Below are positions 38,955 to 49,684 of a stretch of 64,000 nucleotides of DNA, piece by piece; the stretch's first letter is position 1, and every line of letters starts with the position of its first letter. Origin of the DNA: Chitinophaga sedimenti. Lineage in GTDB: Bacteria > Bacteroidota > Bacteroidia > Chitinophagales > Chitinophagaceae. Below the pieces are notes generated by a model, which ran no database searches, was not told the origin of the DNA, and worked only from the letters and a program-made list of their open reading frames with translations. A program made the position numbers and the translations under genes. Location of the stretch: positions 248,001 to 312,000 of the forward strand of contig NZ_JAKUKA010000001.1 in assembly GCF_023156195.1 (NCBI RefSeq), written 5' to 3'.

Positions 38955-40420
38955 TTAGTTAGATCCTTCGTTCTGTTTAATCTTCTCTTTGTTAATATCG
39001 ACCTGGCTCTGCGGGATCGGGAACACCAGGTTTTGCGGCGTGACCGGGTTCACGAGGTTGATTTGTGTTGCTTTGCTGTTGATTACCGTAATCGCGCGGT
39101 CGGTTCTTACCAGGTCATACCAGCGAAGGTTTTCAAAGGCAAATTCCACTCTCCGCTCGCGCTCCATGGCCAGCCGGAATGATGCCTGGTCAGGCACCTG
39201 GGCCGCTTTCAGATCACCAAGACCGGCACGGAAACGCACATCGTTCAGGTAGTCGAAGGCAGGCCCGTCTGCCACATATGCCGCTTCATTCAGGCACTCC
39301 GCATACATAAGGATCACATCTGCATAGCGAATAATGGGAATGTTGTTCGCATTATCGTTAGCCAGGGCAGGCACATCAAAGTACTTTTTGACGAAGTTGC
39401 CAGGAATGGTGTTGCCGCCGGCATTCACGTAGGAAGTGGCTACTGTCGCCGCTTTACGCAGGTCGCCCGGTTCATACGCATTTACCAGGTCGTCAGAAGT
39501 ATATTGTTGCCGCCGCCGCCAAACATGATCACCGCATTACCGGAGTTCTGCGGCGCAAAAGCGTTCGGCCAGCCATTGCCTTGTCCAACACCGCCCGATT
39601 TATACTGCACATCAAAAATGGCCTCAACATTGTTCTTGTTATTGACTTTGAAAAAATCAGCATACACCGGCACCAGGTCATATTTTTTACTGTCGATAAC
39701 GGCTTTCAATTGCTCGGCCGCCGGTCCGTACTTTTTCTCCGTAAGCAATACGCGGCCCAGTATCGCTTTCGCAGCGCCTTGTGTGGCCCGGCCACGGTCT
39801 GCGGCCGCGGTATAGCTGGGTGGCAATACAGCTGCCGCTTCCGCCAGGTCTTTTTCGATCTGCGCATATACCTCGCCAATCGGATTTCTGCCATATTGAT
39901 AGCCCTCATCCGGGTTGGTAATTTCTTTCAACACCAATGGCACGTCACCAAAGGTACGCACGAGGTTGAAGTAATACAATGCCCGCAGGAACTTCGCTTC
40001 CGCTTTATACCGGTCTTTCGTGGCCGCATTCATGGTAATAGCGTCTATGCGGTCCAGGATGGCGTTACAGCGGGCAATCGCCGTGTAACTGTTGCTCCAC
40101 CTGTTGTTGATGTACGGATTGGTGGTGCGGATGTAAAACCGGTCAAATTCATCCTGGTCCGTTACAGAGCCCGATGCTACCGGCGTTGAGTTGTCCGAAC
40201 GGATTTCGCCAAATACATAACTGTCACCGCCGTAGTTGCCGCCTGCGCGTAGTGAATTGTAAGCACCGTTCACGGCATTTCTAAAGTCTTCTTCCGTTTG
40301 ATAGAAGTTGCCGGTGGTAGTGGACGATACGGGCTTCAGGTCCACAAAGCCTTTGCCGCAGGAGGCCAGGGCCAAAGCTATTACCGCTGCCGCGCATATA
40401 TTACGATAGTTGTTTTTCAT
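38955..40420 (-). CDS. SusD/RagB-family surface lipoprotein of the second locus (one frame break)
   Basis: About 488 residues. Lipoprotein signal with Cys after LALAS (LALASCGKGF), SusD N-terminal pattern (GNFYQTEEDFRNAVNGAYNSL), TPR-like helices (EAKFLRALYYFNLVRTFGDVPLV), and the C-terminal SusD domain (IPIIRYADVILMYAECLNE, RERRVEFAFENLRWYDLVRT, VFPIPQSQVDIN). One base is missing near 39496-39503 (plus strand), where repair gives NNI.SDDLVNAYEPGDL. It follows the SusC gene by 11 bases and is the substrate-binding lid of that channel. The nearby glycosidase and GH43 genes suggest a plant- or fungus-derived glycan as ligand (inference). Confidence 0.92.
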
Positions 40421-40431
40421 GTTGCATCAAT

Positions 40432-43400
40432 TTAAAAGCCAATGTTAATGCCGAAGGTTACGGTTTTCGCCAGTGGATAACTGCCATAGTCCACACCGCC
40501 GGTAAGCGGGCCTTCATAGTTGCTCACCTCCGGGTTAAAGTTGAGGTATTTGCTCCAGGTATGCAGGTTTTGCGCAGAAGCGTATATACGTACCTGCGAC
40601 AGGTTGATGCGGTCTACCCATGCTTTCGGCAGTTTATAACCCAGGCTGATGTTCTGGATACGCAGGTAAGAACCATCTTCTACCCAGCGGGAAGAAACGG
40701 CATTGTTATTACCCGTGGTACGTGCATTGGCCCTTGGTACTTTGCCGTTGCCGGGGTTTTCCGGGGAACGCCAGCGGTCTTTCACGATGGAAAGGTTGTT
40801 GCCGCCGCCTTCCAGGTTTTCAAAGAAACGGCGGCTCAGGTTCAGGATCTGACCGCCCTGTGTGCCCTGCAGCGAAATACCCAGGTCGATGCCTTTAAAG
40901 GAAAAGGTGTTATTGATGCCGTAGATAAAGTCTGGCTGGTTGTTACCAATGATCGTACGGTCTTTCGCGTCAAGAATGCCGTCGCCGGTCACGTCTTCAT
41001 ATTTCACGTCGCCTGGACGCGTGGTGTTATCATGCGGGTTGGTGTGGAGGTCGGCCGCATCTCTGAAAATGCCCAGCTGTTTATAACCATAAAAGCTACC
41101 GATCGGATGCCCGATCATGGTGATATTGGTTTCACCCACGCCACTGCCGCTCAGGATCGGCGCACCGGTAGGACCCAGTGCCAGCACTTTGTTGCGGTTG
41201 AACGACAGGTTTGCACTCGTATTCCACGTAAACGCACCCACGAAGTTATAACTGCTTACACCAAATTCAATACCCTTATTGCTCATCCGGCCGATGTTCT
41301 TGAACGCCGAGCCGAAACCGGTAAGGGTGGGCACGTTTACGGACAGTAACAGGTCTTTGGTAATACGGTCGTAATAATCTACAGACAATGAGATGCGGTT
41401 CTGTAACAGGCCGATGTCTAAGCCCAGGTCCAGCTGTTCGTTACGCTCCCAGCTAAGGCCTGAGTTGCCCAGTGAGCTGATGGCCAGCCCTGTTACGGTT
41501 ATCGCCAAACGCATAGTTGGTGGAGCCTACACTACCCACATACGGATAGTAGTTGCTGAACGAGTTGTTACCCGATAAACCATAACTCGCGCGCAGCTTC
41601 AGTTCCGATACGACATGCTGGTTCTTCATAAAGTTTTCTTCTGATACGCGCCAGCCCACAGAAGCAGCCGGGAAGGTGCCGAAGCGCTTGTCCGGCCCAA
41701 AGATGGAGGAACCATCGCGCCGTATAGACAACTTCAGCAGGTACTTCGTTTTGTAGTTGTAATCTACCCGGCCAAAGTAAGATACTGTGGCGTTTTCCGT
41801 GATCTGTGAACTCACCGAAGTAGGTTGTCCTGCAGCATTCAGCGTTTGTACGATATCATTGGCGAAGATGCCGCCGGCGCCATTGGCGCTCTGGTATTGT
41901 AGTTTATTGGATTCGCTGCCAATCAGCACCTCCAGGTTGTGCGCATCGTTAAATGATACGTTGTAGCTCAATACCTGGTTCACCAGCCAGCTTACGCCCT
42001 GTTCCGAGAACGAGGAGCCCACGGCCGCGGTAGGCGGCAGCTGCTGGTTCAGCGGCATTTTAGAGGTGGTGTAAGCGTTCCTGCGATTGGCGTACAGGTT
42101 GGCGTTTGCTGATAAACGATATTTCAGGTTCGGTAAAAATGCGTACTCCGCCCACGCGTTCGACAACAAGTTGATCTGGTCGAACTTGCTGTTGTACTCC
42201 GTAATGTTCGCCACCGGATTGGTAATACCCGGCAGGTTGTACATAGCCGCCAGTGCGGTTTGCGAAGAGTACCCCCGTTTTCGTTATAGATGGGAGCCAT
42301 TGGCAACGCGGTCAGTGCTGCATTGATAATGCCATTGTCTGCCCAGTGGCCATCTGAACGTACTTCCTGGGTAATTTTATAAGAAGGGTTGATGTTAACG
42401 CCGAGGCTCAGTTTGGAGGTTGGGCGTATATCTACATTGGCCCGCAGGGTGTAGCGGTCCATTTTAGATCTTTTGATGATGCCGTCCTGCTTCAGGTAAC
42501 CCGCGCTGATGGCATATTGTACCTTATCCGTACCACCGTTGGCGGAGAACTGGAAGTTGCTGATCGGCGCGGTGCGGAAAATCAGGTCCTGGTATTTATA
42601 ATCGGGCAGGGCCGCCACTTTTGCAGGATCGTCGAAGTTGAACCAGTCGAACAGGTCGCCGCGGGGATAGCGGTAACGCAGATAGTTCGAGGGTCTTACG
42701 TTGTTGGGATCTGTAATCTGTGCACCCGGTACGTTATCGAGGTAAGCATTGTTGGCGGCTTCTATAGAGAACTCGGCAAACTCACGGGAGTTCAGGATAT
42801 CCAGTTTTTCCGTTACCTGCTGGAAGCCGGTGTAGGCGTTGAGGTTCATGCGTGCTTTGCCGGCTACACCTTTTTCGTGGTGACCAGTACTACGCCGTTG
42901 GAGCCGCGGGAGCCGTAGATCGCGGCGGACGAGGCATCCTTCAGTACGTCGATCTTATCTATTTCTTCTGCATCAAACAGACCGAAAATAGCGGACGAAA
43001 CGATATTGCCATCTACCACGATCAAAGGACTGGTGCCGGCGGATATCGATCCAAAACCGCGTACTTTAATGGCTGGCGTTCTGCCCGGACTACCCGAGTT
43101 TTGCTGTACCACCACGCCGGCAATTTTGCCCTGTAATGCCTGGGCTACGTTGGATACAGGCATGTCGCGGATTTCCTGCATGGGCACGGAAGCAATGGCG
43201 CCGGTCACGTTTTGTTTCTTCTGCGTGCCATAACCTACCACCACCATTTCGTTCAGGTTGCTGGACGAAGCGACCATCGTTACGCTCAAAGATGTACGGC
43301 CATTCAGCGGCAGTTCCTGCGAGGTGAATCCTATAAAAGTAAAAACGAGAATGTCTGTTGTGTTGGGCACGTTCAGCGTAAAACGGCCCCCATCGTTAGT

Positions 43401-43871
43401 AGTAGTACCTAAAGCAGTACCCTTTACATTGACGGTCACGCCGGGCAGCGGTTGGTTTTGCTGGTCCGTTACGATGCCGGAAACGGCCACCTGTGGCCGT
43501 TACTTCCGTACGCGGTACGATCACAATCATGTTGTTTCCCATATCGCGGTAGCGCAAACCGGAGTTCTCCAATAACTTGTCAAGGGCATCGGATAAACGG
43601 GCGTCTTTCACCGCAAAATCGACTTTGCGATGAAGCAGGTGGAGGTCGTAATTATACACAAACCGCACTTTCGCCTTTTTTCAATTACGTTCAGGATCGT
43701 GCGCAGTTCCGCCCTTTCAAAGCTGGCGGTGATGGTCTGACTGAAGACCTTCGCAGCACTCACCTGGGTAACGGTAAATAGAATGATTAACACGGAAAGC
43801 TTCATACATAGTAGAAATTTAAACAGACGTAGCGCCTGTCCTCCCGGGGCGGGAGGTGCATTTTTTTTCAT
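40432..43871 (-). CDS. SusC/RagA-family TonB-dependent receptor of the second locus (five frame breaks)
   Basis: About 1146 residues after repair. The start at 43871 gives a Chitinophaga-type N-terminus and signal sequence (…VLIILFTVTQVSA). Then come an STN domain (RAELRTILNVIEKK, VDFAVKDARLSDALDKLLE), the CarboxypepD-like domain (VSGIVTDQQNQPLPGVTV), plug (SNVAQALQGKIAGVVV, SPLIVVDGNI, VLKDASSAAIYGSRGSNGVVLV) and barrel ending in VTFGINIGF. Breaks: one base lost in T 43676-43681, one base extra near 43490, one lost in T 42871-42875, one lost in C 42272-42276, and one extra (or two lost) near 41505-41512. The concentration is high, but each repair restores canonical SusC motifs, so the gene is probably intact in the organism. 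The STN domain pairs with the FecR encoded just upstream. Confidence 0.88.
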
Positions 43872-43986
43872 AACTTTGGATTTACGGTTTAAGAAGAAGA
43901 AACCCAATGATTTTGCCGATCCCAGGGTTTCTGAACGTTAGACGTTTTCGGGGAATGTTTGCAGCATTTCCCGATTTTTTTGGTTG

Positions 43987-45014
43987 CTACTTGTAAATGT
44001 CTACCTCATTATTGTTGATTTTAAAAGTGAAGGGCAAGGATACCTGCAGCGCCGCCAGTACTTCTGTAATGGTTTCGTGCTCAAACTTCGCATGAAACCG
44101 GTAGCTGGCCACCGCGTTGTCGTGGATCGTTATTTTTACATTGTACCACCGCTCCATTTCATTGGAGATCTGCCTGAAGTCCTCTCCGTCAAATACCAGT
44201 TTATTATACACCCAGGCCGTTTCCACCAGCGCGGTGTCCGTTATATTTTTTTAAGTTGACGCAAAATCAGCGACTTCGCGGTTTCGGTTTCCACCTGTTT
44301 TTTTGCACGACCACTTTTTCGCGAGGATGTAGCAACAGCGTTTCGCCACTGCTGTCGCCGGTTTGCGAGATCTGCACCAGCCCGCTGATCAGGGTGGCTT
44401 CGGTCTGATTATCTTCGGGATAACATCTTACATTGAAAACCGTTCCCAGTACATGTATGCGGATATCACGCGTATGCACGACAAAGGGTTTTACCTGCCG
44501 CTTTCGCCACATCGAAATAGGCTTCGCCCTCGAGGGTTACTTCGCGGATAGAGTCGTTGAAGCTGGAAGGGTAATTAAGCCGGCTGCCCGAATTCAGCCA
44601 CACGACCGTACCATCCGACAGCAACAGCCGCGACTTGGCGCCGGGTTTGGCCACTGATTCGGTAAGTGCGGTCCCCGACGTATTCGCAGGCACCCGAACA
44701 TGTTGTGCATACCACCAGCCGCCCGTCAGCAGCACGGCCACTGTCGCCGCCACCGCCAGCACCCTGCGCGCGATGCGCGGCCGGCGTTCAGGCTCGTCCT
44801 TGTCCTCCGCCGCTTCCAGGATGTGCCGGAAATGTGCCTCGTTGTCTTCCGTGGCAGGTGTAACCGGCCGTGCCCAGTACTCATCGAGGATCGACAGGAA
44901 ATAGGCATCTTCCGGATGCGCCGACAAGTGGGCATCCAGCTCCTTTATTTCCTCCGAAGTGGCCTCACCAGACAACTTCCGGGCAATTAGTTGAGATATC
45001 CTTTCTTTATCCAT
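43987..45014 (-). CDS. FecR-family anti-sigma factor of the second locus (three frame breaks)
   Basis: About 342 residues: N-terminal cytoplasmic part (MDKERISQLIARKLSGEATSEE), one membrane helix (VLAVAATVAVLLTGGWWYA), FecR domain (SRLLLSDGTVVWLNSGSRL, LEGEAYFDV, IHVLGTVFNVRCY) and a C-terminal DUF4974-like part (VYNKLVFDGEDFRQISNEMERWY, ending INNNEVDIYK). Breaks: one base extra in T 44489-44492, and one base lost in each of T 44298-44304 and T 44246-44252 (plus strand). Repairs give KAAGKPFVVHTRDI, VVVQKKQVETETAKSL and RQLKKNITDTALVETAW. It lies between the sigma factor and the SusC receptor with a matching STN domain, in the same direction. Confidence 0.88.
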
Positions 45015-45075
45015 GGAACCTTGGTTACTGATAAAGACAGGAAAATAAAGGGATGACCTTAAAGCTTTTTGAAAT

Positions 45076-45671
45076 TTATTTTTTGACGTGCTTTTGGGGG
45101 AAGGCAGAGAAGTGCGCCTGTACTTTTTCGGAGATGCGTTTTACCGCGATCACCATTTGGGCGTCTACGGTATTGACGGTAAGGTTCAGGATTTCGGCCA
45201 CATCTTTATAACGCAGCCCATCTTCCCGTACCAGTTTAAAGATCATTTTACACCTTGGTGGCAGGGATTCCACCGCAGCCGTGATTTTCGCCTGCAGCTC
45301 CGCACTGATCATCTGCTGGTCGGGCGCCGGGTCGCGGCTCAGTTCAATATCGAGGTGACTGAATGGTTCGGTAATCTGCCTTTGCGCCTTGGCAGACAGG
45401 TAGTTGAGGGAGCCGTTTTTACCGCCACATACAGGTATACGCGGATGTTAGCAATGGCCCCCGCATTGGCGCGCTGTTTCCAGAGCCGGATAAACACATC
45501 GTCCACAATCTCGGCAGTGGCTTCGCGGGTTTTGATAATGGAAAAGGCGAACTGGTTGAGCCGCGGACTGTAGTGCTGGAACAACCGGCGGAAAGCCTGT
45601 TCATCTCCTGCCACGATCTGGCGGAGGTCTATGGACGGCTCCTCAGGGGTATGACGTGGACTGTTTGACAA
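45076..45671 (-). CDS. ECF RNA polymerase sigma factor of the second locus (one frame break)
   Basis: About 198 residues. Region 2: DEQAFRRLFQHYSPRLNQFAF, then EATAEIVDDVFIRLWKQR. Region 4: VESLPPRCKMIFKLVREDGLRYKDVAEILNLTVNTVDAQMVIAVKRI. A one-base loss in the T run at 45416-45420 (plus strand) splits it; repair gives LYVAVKNGSLNYLSAKAQRQITEPF. It is the first gene of a sigma - FecR - SusC - SusD series, so the SusC signal should activate the locus through this factor. Upstream, TACTTTAA around 45708 resembles the -7 box but is not exact. Confidence 0.9.
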
Positions 45672-45731
45672 GCAATCGAACTTTTAAATGTGACGGTCTG
45701 TGATACTTAAAGTACACATTTTTTTTCATTT

Positions 45732-46710
45732 TCAACTTTTACGTTGGAAGGTTTTCCCATTCCACAACACCTCTTCCTGCGTGAGCAGCCAGGTTTTGCC
45801 GTTATCGTTGTTGCCCTGGTAAAACAGGTACGTTTTTCCATTTTTATCCGGAAGATATGGGGATGCCCGGACTCGCTGCTGTTCCATTCGCCTGGCTTCC
45901 CGTTGGGTACGAATGGTACCTGCGATACCCGTTCCCATGTTACCCCGTCTTTGCTTACCGCCAGTCCGATCTGCTGCGGGGCGTTGTTATAAGCGCCGGC
46001 ATAAAACATAAAGAGGCGGTTGCCCCTTTGAATGACAGATGCTCCTTCGATACAGGCTCCTTCCCAGTCCAGCTGCGGATACAGGATGGGTTTGTCTGCC
46101 GCCTGCGTCCACTGGTCGCGGTTAAAGTTGGTACGGACGGGCGCGGTGGCTACGCCGATCATCTGTATTTTCATTGCCGTATCCCGCGTAGCGAAATACA
46201 GGTAGAACTTATTTTTGAAAGAGATCACTTCCGCATCAATGGCGCGGCCGGATGTCCAGTCGCCGGTAGGTTTAAAGATCGGGTTGGTGGCATTGCGGGC
46301 GAACTGGATGCCGTCGGTAGACCAGGCATGGCAGATAGCGTCTTTTTACCGTTGCCGTAAGTTTGATAGAAGAGGTGTACCGTATCGTTGCGAACGATAG
46401 CGCCTGGTGCGCACAAACCCTTCTCTTCGTACTTCGCGCCCGGAGCGGGACGGACCTCCCCGATCTTGTTCCAGTTGATGAGGTCTTTACTTTCCGCAAT
46501 ACCAATGTTCCAACCCGACTGCGGATCGTTGGCGAACGGTGGAATAGAAAAGTACAACAGATATCTTCCCTTAAAAGAGACTACGTGCGGGTCCTTGGCG
46601 TAGGGGAGGCCCTTGCGCGAAGTGTCGCCATATTTCATGATGCTTGATTGCGCGAAACCCGCTGTGAATGCGAGTGAAAAGATGACCAACAACCACGATC
46701 TAAGTTTCAT
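45732..46710 (-). CDS. Secreted GH43-like five-bladed beta-propeller glycosidase (two frame breaks)
   Basis: About 326 residues. Signal peptide MKLRSWLLVIFSLAFTAGFAQ. Propeller-type repeats with the GH43/GH117 look: YAKDPHVVSFKGRYLLYFS (candidate base Asp in KDPH), WNIGIAESKDLINW, LCAPGAIVRNDTVHLFYQT, AIDAEVISFKNKFYLYFA (candidate Asp/Glu) and EGASVIQRGNRLFMFYAGA. Exact family and substrate cannot be fixed by eye. Breaks: one base lost in T 46343-46347 and one lost at CC 45848-45849 (plus strand); repair of the latter gives HIFRDKNGKTYLFYQGNN. The gene lies upstream of the ECF sigma gene on the same strand, 60 bases away, and likely belongs to the same glycan-use locus. Confidence 0.78.
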
Positions 46711-46787
46711 ACGGGCGGAATTTTGATGCTTATGGGGAATCAAGATACAAGATTCTTACATTTGGTCGTCTGCTATTAAAATAAAAA

Positions 46788-46812
46788 ATCCGCCGCAGAA
46801 GCTGCAGCGGAT
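46788..46812 (-). terminator. Terminator behind the sugar isomerase-like gene
   Basis: Interrupted stem ATCCGC-CGCAG / CTGC-AGCGGAT, followed on the minus strand by a T-rich tract (rc of AAAATAAAAA). It ends the transcript of the gene at 46830-47693. Confidence 0.65.
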
Positions 46813-46829
46813 GCCGATTATTCTAAACA

Positions 46830-47693
46830 TTAATAACGTTTCCCGTCCAAATACTTATGACTCGTCGCCAAACTGGCAAACATATCACCCTTACTCACAT
46901 CCTGCTCCACGAACCACATCTTCATCCCGGCTTTTTCGCGCGCTGCGAAAATCCGGTCGAAGTCGATCACACCATTTCCCACTTCGGTAATATCGCCCGT
47001 ACCTTTTTCCATGTCTTTCACATGCCATAAAGGGAACCGGCCGGGATATTTATCGAAATAAGCCACGGGATCGTGTTTCGCTTTGCTGATCCAGTACAGA
47101 TCGAGTTCCATGCTTACGAGGTCAGGATTGGTGCTGGTCAGCAGGTAGTCGTACACCAGCGTATCGTTGTAGGGTTCAAATTCAAAATCATGGTTGTGAT
47201 AAGCAAACCGGATACCCGCCTGTTTGCAACGTTCTCCTGAAGCATTGAGCAACGCCGGCAGCTGTGCGTAATTCTCGGGTGTCCTTTCTTCCGGGAACAG
47301 GTATGCGCACGCCATGTAGTCTACACCCAGTTCATGCAGGTCATCTACTGCTTTGTCCCAGCCTACAGACAGGGAGCCGGGCGCCTTGTTGCCTAAGCCG
47401 CTCAGGTGGTGCGAGCTGACGACTTTCATTCCTGTTTTCGCCAGTATCGATTTGAATTCTGCCACGGTTTTGCCGAAGAATTTGCCGTCATACCCATAAA
47501 TCTCCAATTTATTATATCCCATTTTCACCAGGCGTTCCAGCGTGCCTTCCAGGTCTTTCGCCACGGCATCGCGCACAGAAAATAATTGCAGTCCCAGTTC
47601 CTGACCGGTGGCAGCGGCGCAGCTTTGCAGGGATGCAGTGTACAAACCGGCGGCGCCTAGGCCGAGCAGCTTCATGAAATTCCTTCTTTCCAT
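46830..47693 (-). CDS. Sugar phosphate isomerase/epimerase-like TIM-barrel protein, exported
   Basis: 287 residues, intact. The N-terminus MERRNFMKLLGLGAAGLYTASLQSC combines an RR-containing n-region with a lipoprotein-like Cys, so it is exported, possibly as a lipoprotein. The rest is a xylose-isomerase-like TIM barrel: LGLQLFSVRDAV, YNKLEIYGYDGKFFG, VSSHHLSGL, FAYHNHDFEF, VSMELDLYWISKA, FPLWHVKDMEKG, MKMWFVEQDVS. Acidic and His residues at the strand ends (E, H, D, H, E) suit a divalent metal site. In Bacteroidota such proteins accompany DUF1080 and Gfo/Idh genes in the breakdown of 3-keto-glycosides. Here DUF1080 is the gene just upstream on the same strand (20 bases), but no Gfo/Idh oxidoreductase is in the window. 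Confidence 0.88.
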   Translation of the reverse strand: MERRNFMKLLGLGAAGLYTASLQSCAAATGQELGLQLFSVRDAVAKDLEGTLERLVKMGYNKLEIYGYDGKFFGKTVAEFKSILAKTGMKVVSSHHLSGLGNKAPGSLSVGWDKAVDDLHELGVDYMACAYLFPEERTPENYAQLPALLNASGERCKQAGIRFAYHNHDFEFEPYNDTLVYDYLLTSTNPDLVSMELDLYWISKAKHDPVAYFDKYPGRFPLWHVKDMEKGTGDITEVGNGVIDFDRIFAAREKAGMKMWFVEQDVSKGDMFASLATSHKYLDGKRY

Positions 47694-47713
47694 AACGTTC
47701 TATTTAAGTTCTT

Positions 47714-48421
47714 TTATTTTGATGTTTTTAAACGATACCCCTTTTTCCAGTCCTGCAGTGCAATATGGCCTTCGGTGTGTTTGCCGAACTCCGGCCATTC
47801 GCGGAAGTGAGTATTGGCAATGGTGTCGCGCCAGGCGGCGGTGGTAAAATCCTGTTCGGCGGTCAGTATATCGTTGAGATAGAATTTTACTTTACCATGT
47901 TGCTGCTCGATCCGGCTGGTATTCCAGTCGCCGTGCTTCGCTTCCACGGCATTGGCCTGCGGGGCGAAGTTGTAGAGGCAGCCAGGGCGTTTCTTCAGGT
48001 TGCTGTAATCGGGATGTTTCGCGTCCAGTAGCTGGTATTCCGGCCCGGAAGCCCAGGTAGCCGGGATGGCCGGATCTTCCAGTACATTGATGAATACCCC
48101 GCTGTTGCCGGCTTCAGACAGTTTCCAGTCGAATTGAAGAATGTAATCTTTGTAGATTTTGTTCGTTACCAGGTCCGCCGGCGCCACTGGCCGTGTTGGG
48201 TCGCAGTAAATGGTGTGGTTCACGGCCTTCCAGTTGGATACACCGGATGGTTGGTTATAAACGTGCCATTCACTAAGGGTTTCGCCATCGAACAGTAAAG
48301 TCCAGCCGTCTTTCTTTTCTTCGGCAGACAGACTATTGTCGCGCGGAGGTGAGGTACAGGAGGACACGGATAGCGCCAACAGGGCGGCCATCATCGTAGC
48401 CTGACGCGATTTTTTTCTCAT
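47714..48421 (-). CDS. DUF1080 lipoprotein, 3-keto-disaccharide hydrolase type
   Basis: 235 residues, intact. Lipoprotein signal with Cys after LSVSS (LALSVSSCTSPP). The jelly-roll fold of DUF1080 follows: DGWTLLFDGETLSEWHVY, DYILQFDWKLSEAGNSGVFINV, GPEYQLLDAKHPD, GDWNTSRIEQQHGKVKFYLND and EGHIALQDW. Members of this family cleave 3-keto-disaccharides or other keto-glycosides; the term hydrolase is based on family knowledge. It stands immediately before the sugar isomerase-like gene and is divergent from the beta-barrel remnant at 48568. A second DUF1080 gene lies at 55949-56913. Confidence 0.9.
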   Translation of the reverse strand: MRKKSRQATMMAALLALSVSSCTSPPRDNSLSAEEKKDGWTLLFDGETLSEWHVYNQPSGVSNWKAVNHTIYCDPTRPVAPADLVTNKIYKDYILQFDWKLSEAGNSGVFINVLEDPAIPATWASGPEYQLLDAKHPDYSNLKKRPGCLYNFAPQANAVEAKHGDWNTSRIEQQHGKVKFYLNDILTAEQDFTTAAWRDTIANTHFREWPEFGKHTEGHIALQDWKKGYRLKTSK

Positions 48422-48567
48422 AAACGCAGATTTGCTTTCCTAATTTCTATAATATTTCATTCCGGATCAAGTTTTATCTTGATAACTTTTTAGTTGGGGC
48501 TTTACGCGCTTCCGGCAGAAACGTCCGCTCCTGTAAACGGCGCAATAACTACTTAAGGGTAAAAGAC

Positions 48568-49241
48568 ATGTCCAATCAACAACCACTCGAAGCTGTTACG
48601 ATATCCGCCGTTCGTTCGGGCGACAGTCTGCTTGTTAACCACACTTCCTCCAACGGCCAGGGACGGTACCGGCTCACCGGACTGCCACTGAACAAACCTT
48701 TCGAAGTACTCATTACCCGCAAAGGTTACCAGGATACCTTTGCCGTATTTACACTCACGCCTGAAAAACCGCTGCTCGATAGTCTCGACTGGCTCATCCG
48801 CGTACAGCCCATCGAACTGAAAGGGGTAAGTGTGGTGGCGAAAAGGGCGCCGTGTACGTACCGGAACGACCGCCGTTACGCAGGAGATCTTTCCGTGAAC
48901 AGGTTCGGGGAATTACGCCTGGGTACAGCGATGAACGCAGGTTATTTGAAAAGATGGCGGCTGCCGCCAGTTACAACTATATGATCAACAGCCAGCTGCC
49001 GCCCGACATGGGCCGGCGCATGCAACGGCTGAATGCGCGTGTGGAACGGCGTTTTCTTCCAAAAGAAAAGCTGGCCTTATCGCTCACGGTGAACGATATC
49101 TTTAACAACCGCCAGGATGTAATGCGGCGTGTTACATCTTCTTATGTGGAGAACAGGACCGGTAATTCCGCAGGCCGTTTCTTTCTCCTGAAATTGCAGT
49201 ACAACTTTGATATGCTCCATGAAAAGCGCAGCGATTTCTAG
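48568..49241 (+). pseudogene. Outer-membrane beta-barrel protein with large internal deletion
   Basis: Two ends of a TonB-receptor-like outer membrane protein are fused without the middle. The first 90 residues are a CarboxypepD-regulatory-like domain (GQGRYRLTGLPLNKPFEVLITRKGY … IELKGVSVVAKRAP), lacking a signal peptide. The last 85 are the final strands of the barrel (SYNYMINSQLPPDMGRR, LALSLTVNDIFNNRQ, GRFFLLKLQYNFD). They lie in different frames, joined around 48850-48960. Intact members have 700-900 residues, so more than 1.5 kb is missing including most of the barrel. No promoter was recognised. This is a real deletion and not explained by single-base errors. Confidence 0.75.
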
Positions 49242-49684
49242 AGCCGCGCTTCCATGTCGTAACGGTCCATGCCCGCGGCATATCCGTCCGGCGTCATTTT
49301 TACAGTGTGAAAGCCCATTTTCTCGTAGAAGGCCACCGTATGCTGCGAGGTATTGATCTGGTAAAGGGCGCCAGGAAAGAGGCGACGCATCAGTTCAATA
49401 CGATATCGGGTAAACTCCTTTCCGAACCCTTTTTTGTGATGCATGCTATGCACCATGCCCCAGGAGAGGCCGGCGGCGTTGGTCGCCTCATCGTAAAACA
49501 CGCCGCCGCAGGCGATGATCTCACTATCGTTTTCCAGCACAAAGTAATTGTCTTCGCACCGCTCATCGAGCCAGCGGGTGAAAAGCGCAATTTCATCTTC
49601 CGTGAAGAATTTGGGGCGGTTGCTGTGAAAGATCGCCAGGCAGGCGTCGCGGTACTGGGGTGTGTATGGTAAAATCGTGGACAT
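49238..49684 (-). CDS. GNAT-family N-acetyltransferase
   Basis: 148 residues, intact. Typical GNAT order: N-terminal alpha/beta part (YRDACLAIFHSNRPKFF), central strands with NYFVLENDSEIIACGGVF, an acetyl-CoA-binding segment HHKKGFGKEFTRYRIELM (a variant of the Q/RxxGxG/A motif) and the C-terminal strand INTSQHTVAFYEKMGFHTVK. Substrate unknown. Its last codons overlap the end of the convergent beta-barrel remnant by 4 bases. Confidence 0.85.
   Translation of the reverse strand: MSTILPYTPQYRDACLAIFHSNRPKFFTEDEIALFTRWLDERCEDNYFVLENDSEIIACGGVFYDEATNAAGLSWGMVHSMHHKKGFGKEFTRYRIELMRRLFPGALYQINTSQHTVAFYEKMGFHTVKMTPDGYAAGMDRYDMEARL

Noticed and set aside
43951..43980. Plus-strand hairpin with T run between SusC and FecR as terminator
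   Set aside because: The T run faces the plus strand, while all genes there are on the minus strand; no plus-strand transcript is expected.
36226..46710. Second SusCD locus as a decaying pseudogene cluster
   Set aside because: Every break is a single-base change and repair restores full canonical domains in all genes, so error is the simpler explanation.
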